Positions 9,204 through 20,592 of a stretch of 64,000 nucleotides of DNA are shown in pieces (the first letter of the stretch is position 1; the number at the start of each line of letters is the position of its first letter). Under the pieces are notes generated by a model that had not been told where the DNA came from, ran no database searches, and was given only the letters and a program-made list of their open reading frames with translations. Made by a program: the position numbers and the translations under genes. The stretch lies in contig NZ_RYYR01000017.1 of assembly GCF_003977595.1 (NCBI RefSeq), positions 1 to 64,000 on the forward strand, given 5' to 3'. This DNA is from Lysinibacillus antri. Its GTDB lineage: Bacteria > Bacillota > Bacilli > Bacillales_A > Planococcaceae.

Positions 9204-10490
9204 TTATCGTGCTAACTTAGCAAAGACATTATGAAACGCTTCAATTGTTCGTTCGATATGTTCTTCTGTATGAGCTGTTGAAATGAATAAGCCTTCAAAT
9301 TGTGAAGGTGGTAAGTAAATACCTTCTTCCGCCATTAATTTGAAGTATTCCGCAAACATTTGTAAATCAGACGTTTTCGCAGATTCGAAATCTACTACTT
9401 CTTCATTTGTTAAGAATAAGCCAATCATTGAACCCGCGCGATTTACAGTGTGTGGAATATTATATTTCGTTGCAGCTTCACGAATACCCGCTTCTAGTCG
9501 ATCCCCTAGTTTTGTGAAGTATTCATATGACTCAGGTGTTAAACGAGATAGCGTTTCAATACCCGCAGTCATGGCAAGAGGATTACCTGATAAAGTACCT
9601 GCTTGGTAAACTGGTCCAGCTGGTGCGATATGCTCCATAATTTCACGTTTTCCAGCAAATGCACCTACCGGAAGTCCACCACCTACCACTTTTCCTAAAC
9701 ATGTTAGGTCAGGATTGATGCCGAAGTACCCTTGTGCACAATGGTAATCAACACGGAAACCTGTCATTACTTCATCAAAAATTAGTAATGCACCATTGTC
9801 TTCTGTCACTTTACGTAATCCTTCTAAGAAACCTGGTTTTGGTGGCACTACACCCATGTTTCCTGCTACGGGCTCCACGATTACTGCGGCAATTTGCGAA
9901 CCGAACTTCTCAAACACGACTTGAACAGCTTCTAAGTCGTTATAAGCAACTGTCATCGTATTTTTCGCAATATCTGCTGGAACTCCAGGGCTATCCGGTA
10001 AACCTAATGTTGCTACACCCGAACCAGCTTTAATTAATAACGAATCCCCATGACCATGGTAAGAACCTTCAAACTTTAAGATAATATCTCGACCAGTATA
10101 ACCACGAGCAAGACGTAATGCTGCCATCGTTGCTTCTGTACCAGATGATACAAAACGAACCATTTCGATTGATGGAACACGGTCAATAATGAGTTGAGCT
10201 AGTTTTGTTTCTAGTAAAGTAGGCGCCCCAAAAGAAGACCCTTTTGCAACTTGCTCTTGAATTGCTTTTACTACTTCTGGGTGCGAGTGCCCTAAAATTA
10301 GTGGACCCCAGCTTAGAACATAGTCAATATATTCATTGCCATCAATGTCTTTAATGATGGCGCCTTGCCCTGATTCCATAAAGATCGGATCTGTATTTAC
10401 GGATTTAAATGCGCGCACAGGGCTATTTACCCCACCTGGCATGTAATTTACTGCTTCACTAAAAGCTTGAATCGATTTTTCATATGTCAT
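9204..10490 (-). CDS. hemL: Glutamate-1-semialdehyde 2,1-aminomutase
   Basis: PLP enzyme that converts glutamate-1-semialdehyde to 5-aminolevulinate, the last step of the C5 route. 428 aa. It shows [12 protein letters not shown] at the N-terminus, [17 protein letters not shown], the PLP-contact [10 protein letters not shown] and the Schiff-base lysine in [15 protein letters not shown] (near residue 267). It is the last gene of the hemAXCDBL cluster, starting 3 bases after the hemB stop, and is followed by a strong terminator. The order matches B. subtilis. Confidence 0.97.
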   Translation of the reverse strand: MTYEKSIQAFSEAVNYMPGGVNSPVRAFKSVNTDPIFMESGQGAIIKDIDGNEYIDYVLSWGPLILGHSHPEVVKAIQEQVAKGSSFGAPTLLETKLAQLIIDRVPSIEMVRFVSSGTEATMAALRLARGYTGRDIILKFEGSYHGHGDSLLIKAGSGVATLGLPDSPGVPADIAKNTMTVAYNDLEAVQVVFEKFGSQIAAVIVEPVAGNMGVVPPKPGFLEGLRKVTEDNGALLIFDEVMTGFRVDYHCAQGYFGINPDLTCLGKVVGGGLPVGAFAGKREIMEHIAPAGPVYQAGTLSGNPLAMTAGIETLSRLTPESYEYFTKLGDRLEAGIREAATKYNIPHTVNRAGSMIGLFLTNEEVVDFESAKTSDLQMFAEYFKLMAEEGIYLPPSQFEGLFISTAHTEEHIERTIEAFHNVFAKLAR

Positions 10491-10493
10491 GTT

Positions 10494-11474
10494 CTATTTC
10501 TCCTCCAACCAACGAGCGACGTCTTTTGCGTGATAAGTAAGAATTAAATCGGCACCTGCACGTTTCATACCAAGTAATGTTTCTAGTACAACGGGTCTTT
10601 CTTCAATCCAACCATTTTGCGCTGCTGCTTTAATCATCGCATATTCACCTGATACATTATAAGCAACAATTGGTAAATGGTAGTTGTTACGTACATCACG
10701 GATAATATCTAAGTAAGACAGGGCAGGTTTTACAATTAGGAAGTCTGCTCCTTCTTCAATATCAGATTCAGCCTCACGGAATGCTTCTAAACGGTTTGCT
10801 GGATCCATTTGATACGTCTTACGGTCACCAAATTTCGGTGCGCCTTCAGCAGCTTCACGGAAAGGTCCATAATAGCCTGAAGCATATTTTACTGCATACG
10901 ACATAATTGGCACATCTTCAAAACCGGCTTCATCTAACGCAACACGGATTGCTGCAACAAAACCATCCATCATATTCGAAGGTGCAATAATGTCTGCACC
11001 AGCTTGAGCTTGAGATACGGCTGTACGTGCTAACACATCAAGAGAAGGGTCATTTAAAATTTTCTCTCCTTCTACAACGCCACAATGTCCATGATCTGTA
11101 AATTCACATAAACAAGTATCTGCAATAACAAGTAATTCTGGGTGACGTTCTTTAATGAAACGTGTTGCTTTTTGAACAATCCCATGATCGTGGAAAGCAC
11201 CTGTTCCAACTGCATCTTTTTCGGCTGGAATTCCAAATAAAATGACAGCAGGAATACCCAGTGCCACAACTTCATCAATTTCTTCACCTAATTTGTCTAA
11301 TGAAAATTGAAAAACACCAGGCATTGAGCTTACTGGATTTTTAATATTTTCACCTTCTAATACGAAAATCGGGTAAATTAAGTCTTCTTTGTGTAAATAC
11401 GTTTCTTTTACTATAGAGCGCATTGTAGCCGATGAACGTAGACGGCGATGTCTTTTAAAATTAAGTTGTGTCAT
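10494..11474 (-). CDS. hemB: Delta-aminolevulinic acid dehydratase (porphobilinogen synthase)
   Basis: Condenses two 5-aminolevulinate molecules to porphobilinogen. 326 aa. The cysteine-rich metal site [12 protein letters not shown] (near 120-131) indicates the zinc-type enzyme. The two active-site lysines lie in [15 protein letters not shown] (about 195) and [14 protein letters not shown] (about 247). It overlaps the hemD stop by 4 bases and is followed directly by hemL. Confidence 0.97.
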   Translation of the reverse strand: MTQLNFKRHRRLRSSATMRSIVKETYLHKEDLIYPIFVLEGENIKNPVSSMPGVFQFSLDKLGEEIDEVVALGIPAVILFGIPAEKDAVGTGAFHDHGIVQKATRFIKERHPELLVIADTCLCEFTDHGHCGVVEGEKILNDPSLDVLARTAVSQAQAGADIIAPSNMMDGFVAAIRVALDEAGFEDVPIMSYAVKYASGYYGPFREAAEGAPKFGDRKTYQMDPANRLEAFREAESDIEEGADFLIVKPALSYLDIIRDVRNNYHLPIVAYNVSGEYAMIKAAAQNGWIEERPVVLETLLGMKRAGADLILTYHAKDVARWLEEK

Positions 11475-12232
11475 AGTGTAGGATCCTCTCTCTTTATGAT
11501 TTCATCTATAACTGATTGCATTGTATAAGTTTTAGGTTTATATGTAACTTTAACGCCATACTTTTGAATGGCAGCTTCTGTAATATGGCCAATTGCAGCG
11601 ATCTGCACTTTATCCCACCCAACAACTGGGGCAATATGTTCCGCATAGACTTCTACCGCAGAAGGACTGGCGAAAATTAGGATCATGTTTTCCTTTTGTT
11701 GAACCAACTCAATTAGCGGCTCAGTACTCGAAAGGTTTTCTTTTGTTTCATAGACATTCCATTCCTTTACGAAAAACGGGAGCCCAGATTTAATGGTATT
11801 TTTAGCTTTTGTCCCACGAATGAATAAACATTGTGGATTGCCCTCAATCATTTGTGGAAATTCCTTGACAAAAACATCCGCGCTAAAAATCGAAGGCATA
11901 AAAGTTACTGAAAATCCATGATGTTCAAGAAGTTTTGCCGTTTTCTCCCCTACTGCAGCGATTTTCCCTTTAAAATCCAAGGCTTTTAGGTGATGCTGAT
12001 TTATTTTATTCACAAAAGCATTCACTGCATTTTGACTCGTAAAGATTAGCCAGTCAAAACTTTTCGCCATTTCAAGTTGTACGGAATCGTCTGGTTCAAT
12101 TATTTCACTTGTTTCGATCAGGGGAAAGGACAATGCCTCTCCACCGAAAGATTGTATTTGCGTAAGGATAGACGTTGTAATGTGACTACCCGTTACAACA
12201 ATTGTAGCTCCACTTAATGGAAGGTTACGCAT
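11471..12232 (-). CDS. hemD: Uroporphyrinogen-III synthase
   Basis: Closes hydroxymethylbilane to uroporphyrinogen III with inversion of ring D. 253 aa with the usual weak conservation. Typical elements are the N-terminal [45 protein letters not shown] and a C-terminal [11 protein letters not shown]...[10 protein letters not shown], corresponding to the two Rossmann-like lobes. It overlaps the hemC end by 8 bases and hemB by 4, so it is coupled within the operon. Confidence 0.93.
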   Translation of the reverse strand: MRNLPLSGATIVVTGSHITTSILTQIQSFGGEALSFPLIETSEIIEPDDSVQLEMAKSFDWLIFTSQNAVNAFVNKINQHHLKALDFKGKIAAVGEKTAKLLEHHGFSVTFMPSIFSADVFVKEFPQMIEGNPQCLFIRGTKAKNTIKSGLPFFVKEWNVYETKENLSSTEPLIELVQQKENMILIFASPSAVEVYAEHIAPVVGWDKVQIAAIGHITEAAIQKYGVKVTYKPKTYTMQSVIDEIIKREDPTL

Positions 12233-13154
12233 TTTGCTCAGCCTTTACTTTTTGAATTAACTCAAAGGCTCCTTGCTCTGTTAAAACTTTTGCGACTTCT
12301 TTTCCTAACTCTTCAGGATTCGTACCTGTCACCGTTTCTTTATAAATAACCGATGCATCTGGAGCAGCGACTAAACCTGTTAGCGTAATGTCACTACCAT
12401 TCGTTGTTGCATAGCCTGCGATTGGAACTTGACAGCCACCATCCATTGCCGCTAAAAATGCTCGCTCTGCATGGGCTTCATTCCATGTAATCTTGTCCGT
12501 TAATTTTGCTAGCTCAGCAAGTAATTCTGCATCATCCTCGCGACATTCTATACCTAAAGTACCTTGAGCAACAGCGGGCAAACAAAGATCAACGTCTAAA
12601 AATTCCGTCACAACGTCGTCACTCCAGCCTAATCGCTTTAATCCAGCAGTAGCAAGAATAATCGCATCATAGTCTTCATTTTCTAATTTTGCTAATCGTG
12701 TATCAACGTTTCCACGGATCCATTTAATTTCAAGGTCTGGACGAGCTTGTAAAAGTTGTGCGCTTCTACGTAAAGAACTTGTCCCAACAACAGCACCTTT
12801 AGGAAGATCGGTAAATTTCACGTGATTTTTTGAAATAAATGCATCTCTCGCATCTTCACGTGGTGGAATACAACCAATCACTAAACCATCTGGAAGAACG
12901 GCTGGCATATCCTTCATTGAATGCACCGCAAAGTCGATTTCTTTATCGTAAAGCGCTTGTTCGATTTCCTTTACAAACAATCCTTTACCACCCACTTTAG
13001 ATAATTGCACATCTAAAATACGGTCACCTTTTGTCACGATTTCTTTTACTTCAAACTCAAATGGTACACCTGCATTTTTTAATTCATTGATGAACCAGTT
13101 CGTTTGTGTTAATGCTAATTTACTTTTTCTTGATCCGACAATAATTTTTCGCAA
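12225..13154 (-). CDS. hemC: Hydroxymethylbilane synthase (porphobilinogen deaminase)
   Basis: Polymerises four porphobilinogens on a covalent dipyrromethane cofactor. 309 aa. It begins [17 protein letters not shown] and contains [26 protein letters not shown] and [12 protein letters not shown]. The cofactor cysteine is in [11 protein letters not shown] (near residue 241). It starts 18 bases after the hemX stop and overlaps hemD. Confidence 0.97.
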   Translation of the reverse strand: MRKIIVGSRKSKLALTQTNWFINELKNAGVPFEFEVKEIVTKGDRILDVQLSKVGGKGLFVKEIEQALYDKEIDFAVHSMKDMPAVLPDGLVIGCIPPREDARDAFISKNHVKFTDLPKGAVVGTSSLRRSAQLLQARPDLEIKWIRGNVDTRLAKLENEDYDAIILATAGLKRLGWSDDVVTEFLDVDLCLPAVAQGTLGIECREDDAELLAELAKLTDKITWNEAHAERAFLAAMDGGCQVPIAGYATTNGSDITLTGLVAAPDASVIYKETVTGTNPEELGKEVAKVLTEQGAFELIQKVKAEQNA

Positions 13155-13172
13155 TCTAATCCTACCTTTCTG

Positions 13173-14000
13173 CTAATACCAAAGATGGAAATTGGATAAC
13201 TTACTTCCTAAAAAGAAATTAATCACGACAAGTAAAAACGTATAAATTTGTGCCCATGCAAAATTTAAACCTGTTAACTTTCCACTTCGATGTAATACTA
13301 AAATAATTAAATAAATAATAGTGATGATAAAAGAACTGACAATTTTAAAATCTAATATGGAAAGTCCCTCTAATTTTAAAAATGCCCATTCTAATCCCAA
13401 TAGTAAACTAATAAACAGCATAGGAATCCCAACCAATATGGAGTAGGACATCCATTTACCCGTTTGATATAAATTTGGTAAACGCGACCATAATTTCGAA
13501 TACTTCTTCCCTTTTAAAATTCTATATAACACTAGATAGAGAACAGAGAAAACAAAGGCAAGAGTAAACGCCGCATACGAGAGAATCGCAAACGAAATGT
13601 GGATAAAGAGCATTTCAGATTCTAACGATTTGACTAATGGATTTTCTACATTGTTTGGCGCAAACAAATGAATTGTTACAAAAATAAAGCCTAGGACATT
13701 GAGAAAAAACACCGGCAAGTCCACTCGAACAATACAATGTAAAATAATTGATAATGTGACAAGTAACCATGCATAAAAATAGATTCCTTCTGTTAACGAC
13801 AGAATAGGAAATCGTCTTGTCTCAATGATATAGAGTAAAAAGAAAGTTGTTTGTAAAAACCACACAATGGAAATAAACCAAAAAGCTATTCGACGTATTT
13901 TGACACGTTTATAGAAAAAATCGATAAAATAACAAACGATCCCGGTTGCATATAAGACAACCATGATTTCGTATAATCTAGCCATCGCTATTTCTGTCAT
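13173..14000 (-). CDS. hemX: HemX, integral membrane protein of the hem operon
   Basis: 275 aa from the ATG at 14000, six codons inside a longer frame. It has about eight hydrophobic segments spread over its length (such as FWFISIVWFLQTTFFLLYII and FIITIIYLIILVL) and resembles the CcsA/CcmC-type cytochrome assembly fold. In B. subtilis HemX negatively affects the amount of glutamyl-tRNA reductase. It follows hemA after a hairpin and precedes hemC, as expected. Confidence 0.9.
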   Translation of the reverse strand: MTEIAMARLYEIMVVLYATGIVCYFIDFFYKRVKIRRIAFWFISIVWFLQTTFFLLYIIETRRFPILSLTEGIYFYAWLLVTLSIILHCIVRVDLPVFFLNVLGFIFVTIHLFAPNNVENPLVKSLESEMLFIHISFAILSYAAFTLAFVFSVLYLVLYRILKGKKYSKLWSRLPNLYQTGKWMSYSILVGIPMLFISLLLGLEWAFLKLEGLSILDFKIVSSFIITIIYLIILVLHRSGKLTGLNFAWAQIYTFLLVVINFFLGSKLSNFHLWY

Positions 14001-14093
14001 TTTGCAACCCTTCTTCATTTTTTACAACTTTTACTAATGTAATACCATTTTAAAGATATCAAAGTAAAAAATATGTAAAATTTCAAAATAATA

Positions 14094-14138
14094 AAGCGTT
14101 TTACGTATCTAGTTTACCACACAGATACGAAAACGCCT
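14094..14138 (-). terminator. hemA-hemX intercistronic hairpin (attenuator or terminator)
   Basis: A nearly perfect inverted repeat pairs GCGTTTTACGTATCT (14096-14110) with AGATACGAAAACGC (14123-14136). It is followed by a T-rich tract on the minus strand. It lies inside the operon, so it may reduce read-through from hemA or stabilise the hemA message. Confidence 0.65.
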
Positions 14139-14152
14139 TAATTTCTTCCTAC

Positions 14153-15514
14153 TTAAAATGACAATTTTTTCGTTAAAATTGGTTCATTTTGTGAACTGAT
14201 TGCTTGTACAATTTGTTGGGTTTGTGCATTTTTCACTTCTTCTTGTACATCTTCTTCAATTCCAAATATTTGCTGGAATAGTTGAAGTTGTTGACTTGCT
14301 TTTGGAGCATTGGCCAATTCCTTTGCTTGGAGAATTGGTTCTTTTAAAAGCTGATTAATAATAGATTTCGTATGCTTATTTAAAATTTTACGTTCACGTT
14401 CAGTTAAATTTGGCATTTTGTTTTCAATGCTGACCATTGTTTCTTGTTGAATTTGATTTGCTTTTTTACGAAGCGCTGAAATAACAGGTACCACACCTAA
14501 TGTTGCAAACCAATCTTTAAATTGAACCACTTCTTGTCCAATCATATCTGTGATTTGTTGTGCAGCTTGTTCACGTTCTGCTAAGTTCGCTTCTACGATT
14601 CCTTGTAAGTCATCAATATCATATAAGAACACATTCGGTAAATCGCCAATACGTGGATCTAAGTCACGTGGAACGGCAATATCGACCATAAACAACGGTT
14701 TTCCTTTACGTAGACGTTCAACAAACTCCATTAATTCAAAATCAATCACGTAATCGCTTGAACCCGTTGAACTGATTAAAATATCGGCCTCAAGTAATGT
14801 ACATTGTAATTCTGCCATTGATTTTGCAGAACCATGGAATTTTGACGCTAACTTTTCAGCTTTTTCAAATGTTCGATTCACGACCGTTACTTTACCAACA
14901 CCACTACCATAAAGGTTTTGGATCGCAAGTTCACCCATTTTCCCAGCACCTAAAATCGCTACATGTTTATGTTTAAGAGAACCAAAGATTTTTTTTGCCA
15001 ATTCCACTGCAGCATAAGAAACCGAAACGGCATTTTCATTGATTGTCGTTTCATTATGTGCACGCTTTGCAAATGTAACTGCTTGTTTAAATAACTGATT
15101 ATAAATTGTTCCAGTCGTACCTACTTCTTGGGCTTCTAAAAAGCTTTTCTTTACTTGTCCAAGAATTTGTGTTTCACCTAACACCATAGAATCAATTCCG
15201 GCAGTAACACGGAACAGATGGTGTAAGGAATCATCATCTTCACGAATGTATAAATGCTTATCGAATTGATCAACTGGGATATTAAACCATTTTGATAAAA
15301 ATTGTTTAATATAATAACGACCCGTATTTAATTGATCAACAACCGCATATATTTCAGTTCGATTACATGTCGAAACAATTACGTCCTCTAATATACTTTT
15401 TTCTTTTTTTAACGCCGCCATCGCTTTCGGAAGTTCATTCTCAATAAATGACAATCTTTCGCGAATTTCGACTGGCGCAGTTTTATAATTCAAGCCTACT
15501 ACCAGTGTATGCAT
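14153..15514 (-). CDS. hemA: Glutamyl-tRNA reductase
   Basis: NADPH-dependent reduction of glutamyl-tRNA to glutamate-1-semialdehyde, the committed step of haem synthesis. 453 aa. The N-terminus is [20 protein letters not shown]. The catalytic cysteine is in [11 protein letters not shown] (about residue 50). The Rossmann domain has [11 protein letters not shown] and STGSSDYVI, and the C-terminal dimerisation helix is present. It is the first gene of hemAXCDBL. The short N-terminal charged segment is the region known to mediate haem-dependent turnover in other bacteria. Confidence 0.96.
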   Translation of the reverse strand: MHTLVVGLNYKTAPVEIRERLSFIENELPKAMAALKKEKSILEDVIVSTCNRTEIYAVVDQLNTGRYYIKQFLSKWFNIPVDQFDKHLYIREDDDSLHHLFRVTAGIDSMVLGETQILGQVKKSFLEAQEVGTTGTIYNQLFKQAVTFAKRAHNETTINENAVSVSYAAVELAKKIFGSLKHKHVAILGAGKMGELAIQNLYGSGVGKVTVVNRTFEKAEKLASKFHGSAKSMAELQCTLLEADILISSTGSSDYVIDFELMEFVERLRKGKPLFMVDIAVPRDLDPRIGDLPNVFLYDIDDLQGIVEANLAEREQAAQQITDMIGQEVVQFKDWFATLGVVPVISALRKKANQIQQETMVSIENKMPNLTERERKILNKHTKSIINQLLKEPILQAKELANAPKASQQLQLFQQIFGIEEDVQEEVKNAQTQQIVQAISSQNEPILTKKLSF

Positions 15515-15788
15515 GAACTTTACACCTCACACGTTCTATTTCATAAAGCCTATTCTATCATAAAGAAATCAATTTCTGCAGGGTAATCTTAAAAATTATG
15601 TTGAGAAATTTTAAATTAGAATTATTCTAAAAAAAGTGTAACAAATAATGCTCCACGTTTCAATGGTAGTCACTCATTTGTCGCAATTTAAACATATATC
15701 TAAAATACTTATTTATATTGTAATACATAAACCGACATAATTACTACCTATTATTAATTTTTTTTAGTCTCTTTATTACATTATGTAT
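15515..15788. other. hemA upstream region without genes
   Basis: AT-rich spacer between the engB terminator and hemA. The hemA promoter must lie here, but I cannot pick a convincing -35/-10 pair. No ORF or other structure is evident. Confidence 0.5.
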
Positions 15789-15846
15789 CAAAAAAAGATG
15801 TTTTATTAAAAACCGACGAAATTTGTCAATTTTTAATAAAACATCT
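15789..15846 (-). terminator. Intrinsic terminator after engB
   Basis: A 17-bp perfect stem pairs AGATGTTTTATTAAAAA (15796-15812) with its complement (15830-15846). It is followed on the minus strand by a T run. It ends the lon-engB transcript. Confidence 0.9.
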
Positions 15847-15871
15847 ATAGATTGAATTATGTAGAAATAAA

Positions 15872-16453
15872 TCACATACGCTTTTCAATTTCAGCCCAAG
15901 CTTGGTCATAGCCAAGTCCTGTTTCCGATGAAAATACAACCAAAGGATCATTTTTGTCCATTTGCAACGCATCTTTCACTACTTTTTTATGCTTATCCCA
16001 TTTACCTTTTGGGATTTTATCTGCTTTTGTAGCAATTACGATTGCAGGAATGTTGTAGTACTTTAAAAAGTCATACATCATGATATCGTCATTTGTAGGC
16101 GAATGACGCAAATCAACGATAAGGACAACAGCACGTAACACGCTACGTGCTGTTATATATCGTTCAATCATTTTTCCCCAAGCCTCGCGCTCTGTTTTCG
16201 ATACTTTGGCATAGCCGTATCCAGGAACGTCAACGAAAAATAACTGTTCTTCAATTTTATAAAAATTTAATGTTTGCGTTTTCCCTGGTTTAGAGGAAAT
16301 ACGAGCCATCGATTTTCTGCCAATCATCTTGTTAATAAAAGATGATTTCCCTACGTTTGATCTTCCAGCAAGAGCAAATTCAGGTAGTCCATCATCTGGA
16401 TATTGTTCTGGCTTTACCGCGCTGATGACCATTTCTACGTTATGGACTTTCAT
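15872..16453 (-). CDS. engB: Ribosome biogenesis GTP-binding protein EngB/YsxC
   Basis: Essential GTPase for 50S subunit maturation. 193 aa from the ATG at 16453, preceded by GGAGG; a TTG at 16474 inside lon would extend it. G1 is [13 protein letters not shown]3 is [10 protein letters not shown] and G4 is [12 protein letters not shown], with a final [10 protein letters not shown] (G5-like). It follows lon by 4 bases, as in B. subtilis lonA-ysxC. Confidence 0.96.
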   Translation of the reverse strand: MKVHNVEMVISAVKPEQYPDDGLPEFALAGRSNVGKSSFINKMIGRKSMARISSKPGKTQTLNFYKIEEQLFFVDVPGYGYAKVSKTEREAWGKMIERYITARSVLRAVVLIVDLRHSPTNDDIMMYDFLKYYNIPAIVIATKADKIPKGKWDKHKKVVKDALQMDKNDPLVVFSSETGLGYDQAWAEIEKRM

Positions 16454-16457
16454 TTTA

Positions 16458-18776
16458 TTAAAAACCTCCAACAAGTGCGATCTTCAACACTTCTTCTGCG
16501 GATGACACCGGTTTAAACGTAAGCTGTTCACGAATACTTTCTGGAATGTCATCAATATCTTTTTCATTATCTTTCGGAATAATAATTGTCGTTAATCCCG
16601 CTCGGTGTGCACCTAACGATTTTTCTTTTAAACCACCAATTGGTAATACTCTACCACGCAACGTAATTTCACCTGTCATCCCAATTTCGCGTTTAATCGG
16701 TTTGTTTGAAATCGCCGAAACTAGAGCTGTCGCCATCGTAATCCCTGCAGATGGACCATCTTTTGGGACTGCACCTTCTGGAACGTGAATGTGAATATCA
16801 TTTTGTTCGAAATAATCTGCATCAATTCCAAGTCGGTCTGACAAGGAGCGAACATAGGATAATGCCGTTTGTGCAGATTCTTTCATTACTTCCCCAAGCT
16901 TTCCGGTTAACATTAGCTTCCCTTTTCCAGGAGTTAAGGAAACTTCAATTTGTAGTGTGTCGCCACCAACAGCCGTATAGGCTAAACCAGTTGAAACACC
17001 CACTTGATTTTCTGTTTCGGCCTGACCGTAATGATAGCGATGTTTCCCGAGCATATCCTCTAATACTTTCGGGTTCACTGTTACTCGTTTTTTATCACCA
17101 GACACAATGATTTTAGCTGCTTTTCGACAAACAGCTGCAATTTGACGTTGTAAATTACGTACCCCAGCTTCTCTCGTATAATAACGGATTAAATCCACAA
17201 TTGCTTCATCTTTAATGACTAATTGAGATTTCTTTAAACCATTATCCTGAATTTGTTTCGGGATTAAATGATTTTTCGTAATCATGATTTTTTCCAGTTC
17301 CGTGTAACCAGCAATTGTGATGACTTCCATACGGTCAAGTAATGGACCTGGCACTGTACTTAGATCGTTTGCCGTTGCAACAAACATTACTTGAGATAGA
17401 TCATAAGGCTCTTCAATGAAATGGTCACTGAAGGAATTGTTTTGTTCTGGATCTAATACTTCTAGCATTGCAGCTGAAGGGTCTCCACGGAAATCATTAG
17501 ACATTTTATCGATTTCATCAAGTAAAAATACTGGATTAACTGTCCCAGCTTTTTTCATTCCTTGAATAATACGACCCGGCATCGCACCTACATACGTACG
17601 ACGGTGACCACGGATTTCTGATTCGTCACGTACCCCACCTAATGACACTCGAACGAAACTACGGTCAAGACTTTCTGCAATTGAACGTGCTAGCGAAGTT
17701 TTACCAACTCCTGGAGGACCTACTAAACATAGAATCGGACCACGAACTGAATTCATTAGCTGACGTACAGAAAGATATTCTAAAATACGTTCCTTCACTT
17801 TTTCAAGCCCATCATGATCACGATTTAAAATTTCCTCGGCATGATGGATATCAAGACGATCTGTTGTGCTTTCTGTCCAAGGAATCGTAATTAACCACTC
17901 AATATAGTTACGAATGACACCACTTTCAGCACTTGCTGCTGGTAATTTCTCGTAGCGATCAAGTTCTTTTAAAGCGACTTTTTTCGTTGATTCTGGCATT
18001 CCTGCACTTTCAACCCGTTTTCGTAATTCTGCAACTTCACCTGTTTTTCCTTCACGATCGCCAAGCTCAGCCTGAATCGCTTTCATTTGTTCACGCAAAT
18101 AATATTCTTTTTGCGTTCGTTCCATTGCTTGCTTTACTTTTGAATTGATTTTCTTTTCTAAATTCAACACTTCTTGTTCATCATGTAGTCGAATAATTAG
18201 ATGATCTAAACGTTTTTTAATGTTAAAGATGCTTAGGACCTCTTGTTTTTCAGCAACTTTAAATGGTAAATGAGAAGCAATTATATCAGCTAATCGACCT
18301 GGTTCTTCAATATCAACTACTGAATCAATTGTTTCTGTAGTAATTTTATTCGAAGACTTCGCATATTTTTCAAAGTAGTTAATCAGTGTACGCATTAAAG
18401 CTTCTATTTCAACGTCCTTATCCGTATCATCTTCCTGCATCTCTAAATCCACCACTGTGAAATCTTTTTGCTCAGTATATTTCACAATTTGTGCACGACT
18501 AATTCCTTCAACTAAAATACGTAAAGTACCGTTTGGCAGTTTTAGCATTTGTTTTACATTGACTAAGGTACCAATGGAATATAGTTCATCTTTTTTAGGT
18601 TGTTCAACTCGTAAATCTTTTTGTGTAGCCAAAAAGATTAAGTTTTCATTTAACATTGCGTATTCTAGTGCAGCTACTGATCGAGCTCTACCTACATCAA
18701 TATGTAAAACCATTGAAGGGTATACTAATAAGCCTCGTAAAGGTAACAGAGGAATATTTGCTTTCTTATTGCTCAT
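16458..18776 (-). CDS. lonA: ATP-dependent protease La (LonA)
   Basis: Cytosolic AAA+ protease. 772 aa from the ATG at 18776, preceded by GGAGGTG; the frame is open 22 codons further upstream. It has an N-terminal substrate-binding domain ([15 protein letters not shown]), Walker [12 protein letters not shown], Walker [11 protein letters not shown], and the protease domain with catalytic serine in [14 protein letters not shown] and catalytic lysine in [14 protein letters not shown]. It is coupled to engB. The lonB gene that separates clpX and lonA in B. subtilis is not present. Confidence 0.97.
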   Translation of the reverse strand: MSNKKANIPLLPLRGLLVYPSMVLHIDVGRARSVAALEYAMLNENLIFLATQKDLRVEQPKKDELYSIGTLVNVKQMLKLPNGTLRILVEGISRAQIVKYTEQKDFTVVDLEMQEDDTDKDVEIEALMRTLINYFEKYAKSSNKITTETIDSVVDIEEPGRLADIIASHLPFKVAEKQEVLSIFNIKKRLDHLIIRLHDEQEVLNLEKKINSKVKQAMERTQKEYYLREQMKAIQAELGDREGKTGEVAELRKRVESAGMPESTKKVALKELDRYEKLPAASAESGVIRNYIEWLITIPWTESTTDRLDIHHAEEILNRDHDGLEKVKERILEYLSVRQLMNSVRGPILCLVGPPGVGKTSLARSIAESLDRSFVRVSLGGVRDESEIRGHRRTYVGAMPGRIIQGMKKAGTVNPVFLLDEIDKMSNDFRGDPSAAMLEVLDPEQNNSFSDHFIEEPYDLSQVMFVATANDLSTVPGPLLDRMEVITIAGYTELEKIMITKNHLIPKQIQDNGLKKSQLVIKDEAIVDLIRYYTREAGVRNLQRQIAAVCRKAAKIIVSGDKKRVTVNPKVLEDMLGKHRYHYGQAETENQVGVSTGLAYTAVGGDTLQIEVSLTPGKGKLMLTGKLGEVMKESAQTALSYVRSLSDRLGIDADYFEQNDIHIHVPEGAVPKDGPSAGITMATALVSAISNKPIKREIGMTGEITLRGRVLPIGGLKEKSLGAHRAGLTTIIIPKDNEKDIDDIPESIREQLTFKPVSSAEEVLKIALVGGF

Positions 18777-19013
18777 GCGGGCATTCACCTCCATCCACAT
18801 TTTCCGTAACAACCCGCCGTGTTTAGTATGTGTTAAAAACAAAACATTTCACTAACATAATTTATAGTAATTTTTAGAATTTCATTTTTATGAAGAATTC
18901 CTGCTTTACTTATTATTATGTAGAGAAAAAAATTATATCTGTATGTAAATCATGGAATTTTAAAAGAAAAGCAAAAGCAATTACCCTTAAGAAAATTTTT
19001 CCTATTTTATCTT
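18777..19013. other. Spacer between lonA and clpX
   Basis: AT-rich non-coding DNA upstream of lonA, which should hold its promoter. I see no CtsR- or CIRCE-type operator repeat and no remnant of lonB. Confidence 0.5.
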
Positions 19014-19070
19014 TAAAAAAACTGACTTACGACTTAGCGGGTTAACGCACGTTCGAAGTCAGCTTTTTTT
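19014..19070 (-). terminator. Terminator downstream of clpX
   Basis: CTGACTT (19022-19028) pairs with AAGTCAG (19056-19062), flanked by A and T runs on both sides, so it could work in both directions. It lies 26 bases past the clpX stop. Confidence 0.75.
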
Positions 19071-19095
19071 GTACTATATAATGCTGAACTAAAGC

Positions 19096-20364
19096 TTATG
19101 CTGAAGTTTTCTTACCATTTTTATTAAGTTCTGTTCCATCAGCAAGAATTAATTTTGGTGTAGCCTTATCTGTAATTGTTTCTTTCGTCACAACACATTT
19201 TACAATATCTTCACGAGATGGTAATTCAAACATCATCTCTAGCATTGTCGATTCAATAATTGAACGTAGACCACGAGCACCTGTTTTTCGTTCAATTGCT
19301 TCTTTTGCAATCGCTTTTAATGCGTCTTCTTCAAATACTAACTCGACTTTATCTAGCTCTAACATTTTTTGATATTGTTTTGCTAAAGCGTTTTTCGGTT
19401 CTGTTAAAATTCGCACAAGCGCATCTTCATTTAATTGTTCTAAAGAAGCTAATACCGGTAAACGACCAATAAATTCTGGAATTAAACCAAACTTTAATAA
19501 GTCTTCTGGAATTAATTGTGATAGTAATGATACACTGTCATCTTCTTGTTTCTTTGGATCTGAACCGAAACCAATTACTTTACGACCTTGACGACGCTTA
19601 ATAATTTGCTCAATCCCATCAAAAGCTCCACCAACAATAAATAGAATATTCGTTGTATCAATTTGTAAAAACTCTTGATGTGGGTGCTTACGACCACCTT
19701 GTGGAGGAACGCTTGCTACAGTACCTTCAAGAATTTTAAGTAATGCTTGTTGTACACCTTCACCGGATACATCACGAGTGATTGAAGGATTTTCTGATTT
19801 ACGAGCGACTTTATCAATCTCATCGATATAGATAATGCCTTTTTCTGCTCGTTCGATGTCATAATCCGCAGCCTGGATCAGCTTTAATAGGATATTCTCT
19901 ACATCTTCCCCAACATATCCCGCTTCAGTTAAAGATGTCGCATCTGCAATGGCAAATGGTACATTTAAAATACGGGCTAACGTTTGGGCAAGCAATGTTT
20001 TACCACTACCTGTTGGACCAATTAACACAATATTTGATTTAGCTAACTCTACATCATCTATTTTACTGTTAGAATTTATGCGTTTATAGTGATTGTACAC
20101 GGCAACTGCTAAAGCTTTTTTGGCGCGCTCTTGTCCAATTACATATTCATCTAAAATTGATAATATTTCTTTTGGCTTTGGAATATCTTGAAAATCAATT
20201 TCTTCTTCTACTCCAAGCTCTTCAACTACAATCTCAGAACAGAGTTCGATACATTCGTCACAAATGTATACGCCAGGTCCAGCTACTAATTTCCGTACTT
20301 GTTCTTGTGGTTTGCCACAGAAAGAGCACTTTAAATTGCCTTTTTCATCATTAAATTTGAACAA
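19096..20364 (-). CDS. clpX: ATP-dependent Clp protease ATP-binding subunit ClpX
   Basis: AAA+ unfoldase that feeds ClpP. 422 aa. The N-terminal zinc-binding domain has CSFCGKP and CDECIELC. Walker A is [13 protein letters not shown] and Walker B is [15 protein letters not shown] segment corresponds to the IGF loop that docks on ClpP. Sensor 2 is TGARGLRSI. It is followed by its own terminator and preceded by tig, as in Bacillus. Confidence 0.97.
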   Translation of the reverse strand: MFKFNDEKGNLKCSFCGKPQEQVRKLVAGPGVYICDECIELCSEIVVEELGVEEEIDFQDIPKPKEILSILDEYVIGQERAKKALAVAVYNHYKRINSNSKIDDVELAKSNIVLIGPTGSGKTLLAQTLARILNVPFAIADATSLTEAGYVGEDVENILLKLIQAADYDIERAEKGIIYIDEIDKVARKSENPSITRDVSGEGVQQALLKILEGTVASVPPQGGRKHPHQEFLQIDTTNILFIVGGAFDGIEQIIKRRQGRKVIGFGSDPKKQEDDSVSLLSQLIPEDLLKFGLIPEFIGRLPVLASLEQLNEDALVRILTEPKNALAKQYQKMLELDKVELVFEEDALKAIAKEAIERKTGARGLRSIIESTMLEMMFELPSREDIVKCVVTKETITDKATPKLILADGTELNKNGKKTSA

Positions 20365-20483
20365 TTTGCTTCACCCCTATTCAAGCAACAATCTTACAAG
20401 ATTCTTATGCCATTATCAAATAAGTTGTTTTGAGTTGTCTATAATATCATTACTATAGGCATTTTGTCTTTATGTATTAGTAT

Positions 20484-20518
20484 GTTAAAACAAGGCACGG
20501 TAAAACGCCGTACCTTGT
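20484..20518 (-). terminator. Hairpin after tig
   Basis: AAGGTACGG pairs with CCGTGCCTT (minus strand), followed by a short T-rich stretch. It sits between tig and clpX, about 75 bases past the tig stop. Confidence 0.6.
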
Positions 20519-20592
20519 ATTACATTTAAATTATTAACTTAACATATTATTACATTTTACCTAATAATTTTATTGTACTAGAAAAATGAAAA

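Noticed and set aside
16546-18855. Several plus-strand frames within lonA
   Set aside because: Shadows of a strongly conserved gene.
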